Under the pieces are notes generated by a model that ran no database searches, was not told the origin of the DNA, and saw only the letters and a list, made by a program, of their open reading frames with translations. A DNA stretch of 64,000 bases, taken from assembly GCF_024349685.1 (NCBI RefSeq), contig NZ_AP025944.1, forward strand, positions 2,920,001-2,984,000, read 5' to 3'. The DNA is from Pseudomonas sp. LRP2-20. GTDB taxonomy: Bacteria > Pseudomonadota > Gammaproteobacteria > Pseudomonadales > Pseudomonadaceae. A program made the position numbers and the translations under genes. Shown here one piece after another: positions 43,963 to 52,548 of the stretch; the first letter of the stretch is position 1, and every line of letters begins with the position of its first letter.

Positions 43963-45111
43963 CTACTTGAAATCCCACTGCATCTGGGTGGCGATGCTCA
44001 CCCCGCTGGACGACTTCACGCACACATCCAGGTAGTCGGTAAACCGTGGCGGCATGGCGATGCCTTCTTCGAGCAGGCGGCTGTTGTCGAACAGGTAGTT
44101 GAGGTCGGCAAAGCCGCTGTACAGGCGCAGGGCGCGCAGTACCAGGCGCGGGTTGGCCGGGCCGATGCGCGCTTCGAAGTCTTGCGCCAGGCTTTTCAGG
44201 TCATCGACATCGACCTTGCGGTAGCGCTCGCCAACCGGCTGCGCGCCGTTAGCATGGGCGAAGGCCTGGTCGATCTCGCCAAAGGTGCAGGCGGCCTGGT
44301 GGCCGGCGGAGATGTGGTACAGGTTGTGCTCCAGGCGTGGCTTGAGCGTCAGGCCGATCAGCGCTTCGGCGCAGTAATCGACCGGGATCACATCGATCTG
44401 CTCGTTCAGCTCGCAGGTGAAGCTCTCCAGCGCGAAGCCCATGCGGAACACCCAGAAGATGCTGGCCGAAGCCTGGCAACCGAGGGTGCGGTGGCCGACC
44501 ACGATGGACGGGCGCGCCACCACCAGCGGCAGTTGCGGCAGCTGCTCGCTCATGCGCCGTTCGATCTCGGCCTTGGAGGCGGTGTAGTCGACCAGCTGTT
44601 GCTCGGCCGCGGGGAAGTCCCACGACTCGCTGATCGGCGACTCACGCTGCGGGCCGCAGCTCATGGCCGTGCCCACGTGCAGGAAGCGCTTGAGGCGCGT
44701 CGAGCGGCTCATCACCTCGGCGAAGGCGTAGGTGCCTTCGACATTGACCGGCCAGATGTTCGGGTTCTTCGAGAACGACGCCACCGCCGCACAGTTGATC
44801 ACCCGGTCGATCTGCATCAGCCGGGGCGTGGCCTCGGCCAGCCAGCGGGTATCGAGGAAGTCGCCGCAAATGATCTGGTCGGCGCGCAAGGCCTGGCAGT
44901 CACGTTCGCCAACGCCGTGTTGGCGCAGGTTGTCGCGCAGGCGTTCGAGGCCTTGCTCTCGGCTGTCGGCACGGACCAGGAAACATAAGTTGGCACTGCG
45001 GCCATTGGCGATCAGTTGGGCCGTGACCGAACCACCGAGAAAACCGGTGGCGCCGGTCAGCAGCAGATGTTCGTGAAGAGCGAAGTTGATGTGTGGGGCA
45101 GGCGCGTTCAT
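43963..45111 (-). CDS. Extended SDR / thioester-reductase-domain-like protein
   Basis: A 382-aa Rossmann-fold protein of the NAD_binding_4 (male-sterility, thioester-reductase) group. LLLTGATGFLGGSVTAQL carries the nucleotide motif at 19-27, and the catalytic Tyr176 and Lys180 are in DYTASKAE. Standalone relatives reduce acyl thioesters or act as sugar or steroid epimerase-like enzymes; no carrier protein or NRPS module is adjacent, so the substrate is open. It is a lone gene divergent from a LysR regulator over a 377-base AT-rich region. Confidence 0.8.
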   Translation of the reverse strand: MNAPAPHINFALHEHLLLTGATGFLGGSVTAQLIANGRSANLCFLVRADSREQGLERLRDNLRQHGVGERDCQALRADQIICGDFLDTRWLAEATPRLMQIDRVINCAAVASFSKNPNIWPVNVEGTYAFAEVMSRSTRLKRFLHVGTAMSCGPQRESPISESWDFPAAEQQLVDYTASKAEIERRMSEQLPQLPLVVARPSIVVGHRTLGCQASASIFWVFRMGFALESFTCELNEQIDVIPVDYCAEALIGLTLKPRLEHNLYHISAGHQAACTFGEIDQAFAHANGAQPVGERYRKVDVDDLKSLAQDFEARIGPANPRLVLRALRLYSGFADLNYLFDNSRLLEEGIAMPPRFTDYLDVCVKSSSGVSIATQMQWDFK

Positions 45112-45488
45112 AAACTTCCTCTGAAAAGTTTATTGGCGGGTATCGAGGGTTGAGCTCGTGCCTGGAGCGCGCAGGGACTGGCGTTCAGCTCGGAGCGGAG
45201 CCGATTGTCAGGGCGTTGGGAGGAAAGTTGCAATTAACGAAATGCGGGTTTCATATGAAACAAAAGTTAATGAAAGTTTTAGCCTTTATTAATTAAATGA
45301 TGCGCTGTGCAAATATGACATAGGCGTTGTTATGAGCAAGTGAGTTAAATGTGAAAAATACCTTCAGGCTCTGAGGGCGCCGGGAAACTCGCACGCAGAG
45401 ACCATTATCCGGGGCGATAAGCCGGGGCTGGGCGGTGCACTGAGCTGACGCCTATCCTGTTGGCATTGGACGACAATCAGGAGCGGGC
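45112..45488. promoter_or_regulatory. AT-rich divergent intergenic region with a perfect 14-bp palindrome
   Basis: The 377 bases between the SDR and LysR starts are clearly AT-rich at 45230-45350, unlike their surroundings. GTTTCATATGAAAC at 45248-45261 is a perfect palindrome. Close by are AAGTTAATGAAAG and TTTATTAATTAAATGATG. I see no open frame. It probably holds the promoter and operator of the SDR gene. Confidence 0.5.
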
Positions 45489-46412
45489 ATGAATCGAAAC
45501 GAACTGCGCAAGGCGGACATCAACCTCATGGTGGTGTTCGAGGCCTTGATGCAAGAGCGCAACCTCACCCGCGCCGCCGAGAAGCTGTTTCTCGCCCAGC
45601 CCACAGTCAGCGCGGCCCTGGCCAGGCTGCGCACGATGTTCAACGATCCGTTGCTGGTCCGTGTCGGCAACCGCATGGAGCCATCTGCCCGGGCGGCGGA
45701 GGTGATCAAGCACCTTACCCCGGCACTGGACGCGATGTCGGCTGCCCTGAGCCTGACCCATGATTTCGACCCGCCGACCAGTACGATGACCTTCAGGATC
45801 GGCTTGTCCGATGATGTCGAATCTGGGCTGCTGCCGCCGTTGCTGCGGGCGCTGCGCACCGAGGCGCCGCATGTGGTGGTGGTCGTGCAGCATGTCGACT
45901 ACTGGCGTATCCCCGACCTGCTGGCGTCGGGGGAGGTCACGGTGGGCATCAGCCAGACCCGCGGCTTGCCGGCCAATGCCAAGCGTAAAGTATTACGTAC
46001 CATGCAGGCGCGGGTGCTCAGGGCCGACAAGTCCGCGCAAGCGCTGACCCTGGAGCAGTTTTGCCAGCGCCCCCACGTGCAGGTGTCGCCAACGGCAAAC
46101 ACCCAGGGAGTGGTCGATGACTGGCTGAAGGAAATCGGCCATTCGCGCAATGTGGTGTTGTCGGTGCCGCAGTTCAGTTCATTGCCGGCCATTTTGGCCG
46201 ACACCGACCTGCTTGCCTGCTGCCCGGACTACGCTGCCGAGGCCATGGCCAGCTGGGGCAACCTGCAGGCAGAAACCTTGCCGTTCGATACCGTGCCGCT
46301 GGAGCTGGCCATGGTCTGGCTGAGCACTACCGACAGCGACCCGGCAGAGCGCTGGCTGCGTGGGCGGTTGGAGTACTACATGAGTGGCAATCGTGAGATA
46401 CGGGTCGGGTAG
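45489..46412 (+). CDS. LysR-family transcriptional regulator (NodD/NahR-like N-terminus)
   Basis: A 307-aa regulator beginning NRNELRKADINLMVVFEALM, with LFLAQPTVSAALARLRTMFN and DPLLVRVGNRMEPS in the winged helix. The LRKxDLNLLVVFEALM type of start is shared with NahR/NodD-like LysR proteins, which sense aromatic compounds. CAGGAGCG lies before the ATG at 45489. It is divergent from the thioester-reductase-like SDR, its most likely target. Confidence 0.9.
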   Translation: MNRNELRKADINLMVVFEALMQERNLTRAAEKLFLAQPTVSAALARLRTMFNDPLLVRVGNRMEPSARAAEVIKHLTPALDAMSAALSLTHDFDPPTSTMTFRIGLSDDVESGLLPPLLRALRTEAPHVVVVVQHVDYWRIPDLLASGEVTVGISQTRGLPANAKRKVLRTMQARVLRADKSAQALTLEQFCQRPHVQVSPTANTQGVVDDWLKEIGHSRNVVLSVPQFSSLPAILADTDLLACCPDYAAEAMASWGNLQAETLPFDTVPLELAMVWLSTTDSDPAERWLRGRLEYYMSGNREIRVG

Positions 46413-46464
46413 GGGATTTGATGCTGGGGGATGTTCGCCTCAGCATGCTTGGCGCCCGTGAAAT

Positions 46465-46681
46465 CGAGCGCCGCCCGCGCGGCGCATCGCGAGCTGCGCT
46501 CGCTCCTACGTTTGTTTCGGGCCAGTGAGGCCTGTGGCAGGCGCGCGCGACCGCCTAGTTGGTACGACGCGATATCGCGTCATGCGCCCAGGCGTGCGCG
46601 CGAAAATCCCCCAGGAATGATTGGCCCGAAACAAATGTAGGAGCGAGCGCAGCTCGCGATGCGCCGCGCGGGCGGCGCTCG
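46465..46681. repeat. Long palindromic element, copy 2
   Basis: Arms at 46465-46524 and 46622-46681 are inverted repeats of 60 bp with one internal mismatch (ACGTTT versus ACATTT on the complementary reading). Where copies 1 and 3 have CTTTGCTC in the left arm, this one has CTGCGCTC, and the right arm carries the matching change, so the stem stays paired. The 97-base centre is in the same orientation as copy 3. It lies between the LysR gene and the 3' end of the MFS gene. Confidence 0.85.
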
Positions 46682-46727
46682 TTTCATGCCTCCCCTAAAC
46701 ACTCAAGACAGGCACCTGGCAGAAAGC

Positions 46728-47915
46728 TCAGTGCCCGCCCTTCATCCGGCGTGCCACCAGGTAGATCAGCAACCCCGCCATTGCCGTTGCCGCACCGATA
46801 TACCCGGTGCTGGTCCAGCCCAGCCCGGCGCTGATGGCCATGCCGCCAAACCAGGGACCCAGGGCGTTGGCCAGGTTGAAGGCAGCATGGTTGGAAGCGG
46901 CCGCCAGGCTCGGCGCTTCATGGGCGATGTCCATCAGGCGGATCTGCAGCGGCGCGGCCAGGGCGATCATGGTGCCGACCAGGCCGATCCCCAACAGCAC
47001 CGACCACAGCGCGTGGGCGGCGAAGCTGAAGAACAGCAGCACGGCCGCCGACCACACCAGCACAATGCCCACGGCGCGGAACTGCAGGCGGTCGAACAGC
47101 TTGCCGCCGGCAATGTTGCCGATGATGCCGCCAGCGCCGAACGCGGCCAGGCCGAAGGGGATCCACTCCGGCGCCACCTGGGTCACTTGCAGCATGGTCG
47201 GCGCCAGGTAGCTGAACACGCAGAACATGCCGGCAAAGCCGATCGCGGCAATGCCCAGCGCCATCCACACTTGTGGCAGGGTAAAGGCTTGCAGTTCCTT
47301 GCGCGGGTCGCTGCGCGGTTCATCGTGGCGCTGTGGCACGTAACGCCAGACCAGCGCGATGGTGCACAGGGCGATGGCACCCACCAGGATGAACGCTGAA
47401 CGCCAGCCGAAGAACTGGCCGAGGAAGGTTGCCACCGGGTTGCCCAGCAGCATTGCCAGGGTCAGGCCCATCATCACCCGTGCCACGGCGCCTGCGCGCT
47501 GGTTGCTGGGCACCATGCTCGACGCGACCACGGCGGCGATGCCGAAGTAGGCACCATGGGGCAGGCCGCTGATGAAGCGGAAGGCAACCATGCTGGCAAA
47601 TGACGGGGCGAAGGCGGTGGCCAGGTTGCCGAGGGCATACAGTGCCATGAGCAACAGCAACAGGTGCTTGCGCAGCAGCTTGGCACCGAGGATGGCCAGG
47701 GCCGGGGCGCCGACCACCACACCTAGCGCGTAGGCGCTGATGGCGTGGCCGACTTGTGGCTCGCTCAATTGCAGGTTGCTGGCGATATCGGGCATCAGGC
47801 CCATGATGGCGAATTCGCCGGTGCCGATGGCGAAGCTGCCGAGCGCCATGGCAGCTTCCATCTTGCCGACATCGCCCTTGGAAACGGCGAGTGGCGGTGA
47901 TTCCTGAACAGACAT
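46728..47915 (-). CDS. MFS transporter, DHA1 (AraJ/PbuE-like) family
   Basis: A 395-aa twelve-helix drug:H+ antiporter-type transporter. ALGSFAIGTGEFAIMGLMPD in helix 1, GHAISAYALGVVVGAPALAI in helix 2 and RFISGLPHGAYFGIAAVVAS are the family's motifs. It is probably an efflux protein for sugars, nucleosides or drugs. The gene is alone and is flanked on both sides by directly repeated copies of the long palindromic element (46465 and 48015), so the bracketed segment looks like a cassette. Confidence 0.88.
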   Translation of the reverse strand: MSVQESPPLAVSKGDVGKMEAAMALGSFAIGTGEFAIMGLMPDIASNLQLSEPQVGHAISAYALGVVVGAPALAILGAKLLRKHLLLLLMALYALGNLATAFAPSFASMVAFRFISGLPHGAYFGIAAVVASSMVPSNQRAGAVARVMMGLTLAMLLGNPVATFLGQFFGWRSAFILVGAIALCTIALVWRYVPQRHDEPRSDPRKELQAFTLPQVWMALGIAAIGFAGMFCVFSYLAPTMLQVTQVAPEWIPFGLAAFGAGGIIGNIAGGKLFDRLQFRAVGIVLVWSAAVLLFFSFAAHALWSVLLGIGLVGTMIALAAPLQIRLMDIAHEAPSLAAASNHAAFNLANALGPWFGGMAISAGLGWTSTGYIGAATAMAGLLIYLVARRMKGGH

Positions 47916-48014
47916 TGGGGTCCCTTGTGAAACATACTGAAACGTTTAACGGGGGATCATATCATTCAGGGATGGGGTGGGGCGCAGGGTGTATGCCTCA
48001 AGAGGTGCAGCGCC

Positions 48015-48247
48015 TGTGAGATCGAGCGCCGCCCGCGCGGCGCATCGCGAGCTTTGCTCGCTCCTACGTTTGTTTCGGGCCAGTAACACCTGTGGCAGGC
48101 GCGCGCGACCGCCTTGTTTGTACGGCGCGATATCGCGTCATGCACCAAAACGTTCGCGCGCAAATCCGCCAGGAATAATTGGCCCGAAACAAACGTAGGA
48201 GCGAGCAAAGCTCGCGATGCGCCGCGCGGGCGGCGCTCGATCTCACA
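48015..48247. repeat. Long palindromic element, copy 3
   Basis: Arms at 48015-48082 and 48180-48247 are perfect 68-bp inverted repeats (outer end TGTGAGATCGAGCGCC, inner end TTTCGGGCCA). The 97-base centre matches copy 2 directly and copy 1 in reverse complement. Its right end runs straight into the first unit of a 34-bp tandem repeat. It lies upstream of the DHA1 MFS gene start, within the gap to the APC permease. Confidence 0.85.
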
Positions 48248-48414
48248 ACCGCAGAAAATTTAACGTCGGGCACATCCCACAACCGCAGAAAATCTAACGT
48301 CGGGCACATCCCACAACCGCAGAAAATCTAACGTCGGGCACATCCCACAACCGCAGAAAATCTAACGGCGGGCACATCCCACAGCCACAGAAAATCTAAC
48401 GGCTGGCACTTCAA
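48245..48414. repeat. 34-bp tandem repeat, about five units
   Basis: The units start at 48245, 48279, 48313, 48347 and 48381; each begins ACAACCGCAGAAAATCTAAC and ends in GTCGGGCACATCCC. Units 1-3 differ by one base (TTT/TCT); unit 4 has GGCGGG for GTCGGG; unit 5 is more diverged and ends CACTTC. The array begins within the last bases of palindromic copy 3 and ends 16 bases before the stop of the APC permease. There are no spacers, so this is not CRISPR. Confidence 0.9.
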
Positions 48415-48430
48415 AACCACTCACCCCCCC

Positions 48431-49810
48431 TCATTCAGCCATCTGCAACTCCGGCAACTTCACCCGAAACGCCTTGGTCAGCCCGAGCAAGCAGACAAAC
48501 CCCGCGCCCATCCAGCACAAGCCAATGGTAAAGGACATGCTCGACAGGCTGGTCCACAACCAGATCGTGCTGAGGAACCCAAGCGCTGGAATGGCGCCAT
48601 ACAGCAGGCAGTTGCGCATCCCTCGCAACTGCTGGTCCACCAGGTAGTGCTTGACCACCGCCAGGTTCACCGCCGAGAAGGCGAACAGCGCGCCGAAGCT
48701 GATCATGTTGGCCACGGTATCCAGGGTAATGAACAGCGCCACCAGCGACAGCAGGCTGACCAGCATGATCGCTGCCGCCGGCACGCGTTTCTTCGTCACC
48801 AGCTGGCCGAACACCCGCGGCAACGCGCCATCGCGGCCCATGGCGAACAACACCCGCGACACGCTGGCCTGGGACACCATCGCCGAAGCGAAGCAACCCG
48901 CCACGTAGGTCGCGGTGAAGGCCGTCACCAGGTACTCGCCCCCCACACGGCGCATCACGTCCACCGAAGCCGAATCCGGGTCGGCAAAGCTGGCCCAGTC
49001 GGGGAACACCATCTGCGCAAAGTACGACACCACCAGGAACAGCAGGCCGCCGATCAGCGACACTGCCATGATCGCCTGCGGTATGCGCCGGGTCGGGTTG
49101 CTGGTTTCCTCGGCCATGGTCGACACCGCATCAAAGCCCAGGAACGACAAGCACAGCACCGCCGCCCCGGTCATGATCAGCGGCACGCTGAAGCCTTCAT
49201 GGTGGAACGGTGCCAGCAGCGATACCGGCGCGGCCTGGCTACCCACGTGGCGTATGGAGAGGGCGACGAACACCACGATGAACACCAACTGCGCAACCAC
49301 CAGGATCCAGTTGACCCGGGTGATCGACTCGATACCGATCAGGTTGAGGAACGTCACCAAGGCAATCGACCCGGCGACCCACACCCAGGCATGGATGGCC
49401 GGGAAATACTCGGACATGTAGATGCCGATCAGCAGGTAGCTGAGCAGCGGCAGGAAAATGTAGTCCAGCAGCAAGGTCCAGCCGGCGATGAAGCCGAAGT
49501 GGCTGCCGAACGCCTTGCGCGTATAGGTATAGACCGAACCGGAGTAGGGGTGGGCCTGGACCATGCGCCCGTAGCTGTAGGCGGTGAGCAGCATGGCGGC
49601 GAGGGTGAGGAGGTAGGCGATGGGCAGGTGGCCCTTGGTCATCTGGGTGACCAGCCCGTAGGTGGTGAACACGGCGAGCGGGACCATGTAGGCGAGGCCG
49701 AACAGCACCAGCGCGGTCATGCCCATGGACTTTCTGAAACGACCTGAAGCGTTGCTGGGTGATGCTGGCTGATGGGGATGGGGCTGGGCTGTATTTGTTG
49801 TTGTATGCAT
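48431..49810 (-). CDS. APC-superfamily amino acid/polyamine permease
   Basis: A 459-aa transporter with about twelve helices. MTALVLFGLAYMVPLAVFTT in helix 1, SVYTYTRKAFGSHFGFIAGW and FLGFDAVSTMAEETSNPTRR are typical of the APC family, close to putrescine importers such as PuuP. It is divergent from an aldehyde dehydrogenase of the PuuC type, so amine or polyamine uptake followed by aldehyde oxidation is a reasonable reading. There is a strong GGAG before the ATG. Its 3' end abuts the 34-bp tandem repeat. Confidence 0.88.
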   Translation of the reverse strand: MHTTTNTAQPHPHQPASPSNASGRFRKSMGMTALVLFGLAYMVPLAVFTTYGLVTQMTKGHLPIAYLLTLAAMLLTAYSYGRMVQAHPYSGSVYTYTRKAFGSHFGFIAGWTLLLDYIFLPLLSYLLIGIYMSEYFPAIHAWVWVAGSIALVTFLNLIGIESITRVNWILVVAQLVFIVVFVALSIRHVGSQAAPVSLLAPFHHEGFSVPLIMTGAAVLCLSFLGFDAVSTMAEETSNPTRRIPQAIMAVSLIGGLLFLVVSYFAQMVFPDWASFADPDSASVDVMRRVGGEYLVTAFTATYVAGCFASAMVSQASVSRVLFAMGRDGALPRVFGQLVTKKRVPAAAIMLVSLLSLVALFITLDTVANMISFGALFAFSAVNLAVVKHYLVDQQLRGMRNCLLYGAIPALGFLSTIWLWTSLSSMSFTIGLCWMGAGFVCLLGLTKAFRVKLPELQMAE

Positions 49811-50118
49811 GGCTGACTCCTGAAATGGGATGCAGGAAGCTGCAGTAGGCGAGCGGGCTCGCTACTGGTAAGGGCGTTTGGTCAGAGGCGTGGCTGGGGT
49901 GGGGCGGCTCGAATGCTCCCACACTCGGGGAACCCTCGAAATCACCCTTTGGGGGGAGCGTCCTGCGCCAGTCGCGTAAACCCTGGCGCCCGGCGCTGGC
50001 GAGCATTTTCCTCTGCAAGGGGCAGCAAAAAGCTGGTTTCGCCAGGCCTGCGGCTGGGCCAAGAATGTTCGCCAGACCCATAACAAGCGGACCGCACGGA
50101 CGGTCGTCAGGAGTGTGT
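49811..50118. promoter_or_regulatory. Divergent promoter region between APC permease and aldehyde dehydrogenase
   Basis: 308 bases with no coding frame that I trust. It should hold both promoters; I could not pick a clear -35/-10 pair or operator. A direct-repeat-like TTTCGCCAGGCC and TTCGCCAGACCC lie near 50037-50080. Confidence 0.4.
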
Positions 50119-51612
50119 ATGTACGATCTTGGATACTGGCAACAGCGCGCTGCAGGCCTGAGCTTGCGAGACAAGGCCTTGATCGGCGGCCGCCAGGTCG
50201 GGGCAGCCAGCGGTGCAACGTTCGACAGCATCAACCCCGCCACCCAACAGGTCCTTGCCCGTGTCGCTGCCTGTGACCAGGCCGACGTCGACCTTGCCGT
50301 CAGCGCAGCGCGCAGGGCGTTCGAGCAGGGGCCATGGCCACGCATGGCGCCCGGCGAGCGCAAGAAAGTGCTGCTGCGCCTGGCCGAGCTGATCATGGCC
50401 CACCGCGAAGAGCTGGCGCTGCTGGACTCGCTGAACATGGGCAAGCCGGTCATGGACGCCTACAACATCGATGTACCGGGTTCGGCCCACGTCTTCGCCT
50501 GGTATGGCGAGGCACTCGACAAGCTCTACGACCAGGTCGCACCGACCGCGGCCAACGCCTTGGCCACCATCACCCGCGAAGCGCTGGGGGTGGTCGCGGC
50601 CGTGGTACCGTGGAACTTCCCCCTCGACATGGCCGCCTGGAAGCTCGCCCCGGCGCTGGCGGCGGGCAACAGCGTGGTCCTCAAGCCCGCCGAGCAATCG
50701 CCGTTCTCGGCCTTGCGCCTGGCCGAACTGGCACTGGAAGCCGGCCTGCCGGAGGGCGTGCTCAACGTGGTCCCGGGCCTTGGCGAAACGGCGGGTCGCG
50801 CGCTGGGCCTGCACCCGGACGTCGACTGCCTGGTGTTCACCGGCTCCACCCAGGTCGGCAAGTACTTCATGCAGTACTCGGCACAGTCCAACCTCAAGCA
50901 GGTGTGGCTGGAGTGTGGCGGCAAGAGCCCGAACCTGGTGTTCGCTGACTGCCAGGACCTGGACCTGGCCGCCGAGAAGGCCGCCTTTGGCATCTTCTTC
51001 AACCAGGGCGAAGTGTGTTCGGCCAACTCGCGGCTGTATGTGCAGCGCGCGATCCATGACGAATTCATCGAACGCCTGCAGGCCAAGGCCCGCCAGTGGC
51101 TGCCAGGCAACCCGCTGGACCCGGCCAGCCGTGCAGGCGCCATCGTCGATGGCGAACAGACCACGCGCATCGCCCGGGCCATCGGCCTGGCCTCGGAGCA
51201 GGGCGCGCGCCTGGTCTGTGGCGGGCGACGCCTGACCATCGGGGCCTCGGACAATTTCATCGAACCGACTATCTTTGCCGGCGTCGACAACGGCATGAGC
51301 CTTGCCCGGGACGAGGTCTTCGGCCCGGTGCTGGCAGTCAGTGCGTTCGATACCGAGGAACAGGCCGTCCGCCTGGCCAACGACAGCATCTACGGGCTGG
51401 CGGCGTCGGTGTGGAGCGATGACCTGAACCGTGCGCACCGGGTTGCGCGTGCGCTCAAGGCGGGTACGGTGTCGGTCAACACGGTCGATGCGCTGGATGT
51501 GACCGTGCCGTTTGGCGGTGGCAAGCAGTCCGGGTTCGGCCGCGACCTGTCGTTGCACTCGTTCGACAAGTACTCGCAGTTGAAGACCACCTGGTACCAG
51601 TTGCGTGGGTGA
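50119..51612 (+). CDS. Aldehyde dehydrogenase (PuuC-like, gamma-glutamyl-aminobutyraldehyde type)
   Basis: A 497-aa NAD(P)-dependent aldehyde dehydrogenase. Catalytic Cys300 is in NQGEVCSANSRL and the general base Glu265 in VWLECGGKSPNLVF; VVPWNFPLDMAAWKLAPALA and FTGSTQVGK are the cofactor motifs. The opening (MYDLGYWQQRAAGLSLRDKA) and the sequence overall resemble PuuC-type enzymes of polyamine breakdown. AGGAG precedes the ATG at 50119. It is divergent from an APC permease that may import the amine. Its stop codon directly abuts the stop of the convergent small gene. Confidence 0.9.
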   Translation: MYDLGYWQQRAAGLSLRDKALIGGRQVGAASGATFDSINPATQQVLARVAACDQADVDLAVSAARRAFEQGPWPRMAPGERKKVLLRLAELIMAHREELALLDSLNMGKPVMDAYNIDVPGSAHVFAWYGEALDKLYDQVAPTAANALATITREALGVVAAVVPWNFPLDMAAWKLAPALAAGNSVVLKPAEQSPFSALRLAELALEAGLPEGVLNVVPGLGETAGRALGLHPDVDCLVFTGSTQVGKYFMQYSAQSNLKQVWLECGGKSPNLVFADCQDLDLAAEKAAFGIFFNQGEVCSANSRLYVQRAIHDEFIERLQAKARQWLPGNPLDPASRAGAIVDGEQTTRIARAIGLASEQGARLVCGGRRLTIGASDNFIEPTIFAGVDNGMSLARDEVFGPVLAVSAFDTEEQAVRLANDSIYGLAASVWSDDLNRAHRVARALKAGTVSVNTVDALDVTVPFGGGKQSGFGRDLSLHSFDKYSQLKTTWYQLRG

Positions 51613-51933
51613 TTACAGATTGCCCAGGAGCATCCCGAGCTGGCGGTGCTCCCAGGTGCTCAACCACTCCACCGGGTTGCTGCCAAAGCCCTGCGCGGCT
51701 TCGAACACGTAAGCCCGGCCACATGGGCTGAGGCAGCTGACGCAATAAGCCAGCGCGTTGTTGTCGTTGAACAGGGTGATTTGCCAGCCGTCACATGCCA
51801 GTGTCATCGGGCCACAGCCGATCTGCGCCCAGCTGGCATCGCCCTGGCGCTGCATGCTGCGCACGCCGAGGGCGATTTCGCGCAGCAACTGGCTGACTTC
51901 GCGGTGGGTGAGGGGGCCTGGAGCGAGCATCAT
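51613..51933 (-). CDS. Small conserved-type hypothetical protein
   Basis: A 106-aa soluble protein: LTHREVSQLLREIALGVRSM at the start, then WAQIGCGPMTLACDGWQITL and CVSCLSPCGRAYVFEAAQG. It has four Cys, two in CVSCLSPC, which might bind metal. I have a vague memory of similar Pseudomonas-only proteins but cannot name the family with confidence. Two adjacent ATGs (51933 and 51930) are possible starts. It is convergent with the aldehyde dehydrogenase with no gap and is divergent from the peroxiredoxin gene. Confidence 0.7.
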   Translation of the reverse strand: MMLAPGPLTHREVSQLLREIALGVRSMQRQGDASWAQIGCGPMTLACDGWQITLFNDNNALAYCVSCLSPCGRAYVFEAAQGFGSNPVEWLSTWEHRQLGMLLGNL

Positions 51934-51998
51934 GTACCCGGTGTGGTGGAATGCTGCATCATACCAGCCTCAGCCCCTTGCCTACCCAGGAGACAGCG

Positions 51999-52502
51999 AT
52001 GATCAAGCCCGGCGAGCAACTGCCCGATGTGACGCTCTACGAGTACAACAGCAATGAGGGCGCCTGCCCGATCGGCCCGAATGCGTTTTCCGTGGCTGAG
52101 CGCTGCAAGCAAAAGAAAGTGCTGATTTTCGGATTGCCCGGTGCGTTCACACCGACCTGTTCGGAGCGTCACGTGCCAGGTTATGTGGCTGCAGCCCAGG
52201 CGCTGTTCGCGGCCGGCGTTGACGAAATTCTCTGTGTTTCGGTGAACGATGCCTTCGTCATGAACGCCTGGGGCAATAGCCTGCAGGTGGGCGAGGCGGT
52301 GAGGATGATCGGCGATGGCAACGGCGAGTTCAGCGAGGCGCTGGGGCTGATCCAGGACCTTTCGGCCCGTGGCCTGGGCCGGCGTTCGCAACGCTACGCC
52401 ATGCTGGTCGACAATGGCGTGGTCAAGCACGTTGCGGTGGAGGCGCCTGGCAAGTTCGAGGTCAGCGACGCGGCGAGCATGCTGGCCGTGGTCAAGGCAT
52501 GA
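51999..52502 (+). CDS. Peroxiredoxin (Prx5/AhpE-type, glutaredoxin-linked family)
   Basis: A 167-aa thiol peroxidase that reduces hydrogen peroxide and organic hydroperoxides. The peroxidatic Cys54 is in LPGAFTPTCSERHVPGY, the hallmark of the Prx5 group, and DIxCVSVND-like sequence follows (EILCVSVNDAFVMNAWG). CAGGAGAC lies before the ATG at 51999; the frame open from 51951 adds a poor leader. It is a single gene with 46 bases to the convergent EmrB-like gene. Confidence 0.93.
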   Translation: MIKPGEQLPDVTLYEYNSNEGACPIGPNAFSVAERCKQKKVLIFGLPGAFTPTCSERHVPGYVAAAQALFAAGVDEILCVSVNDAFVMNAWGNSLQVGEAVRMIGDGNGEFSEALGLIQDLSARGLGRRSQRYAMLVDNGVVKHVAVEAPGKFEVSDAASMLAVVKA

Positions 52503-52548
52503 CGCGGCGGCGATGACCTGGCCGGCCCTGGCGGCTGCCTGGGCCGGG

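Noticed and set aside
48245..48414. Possible CRISPR array
   Set aside because: The 34-bp units are contiguous with no spacers, and no cas genes are in the window.
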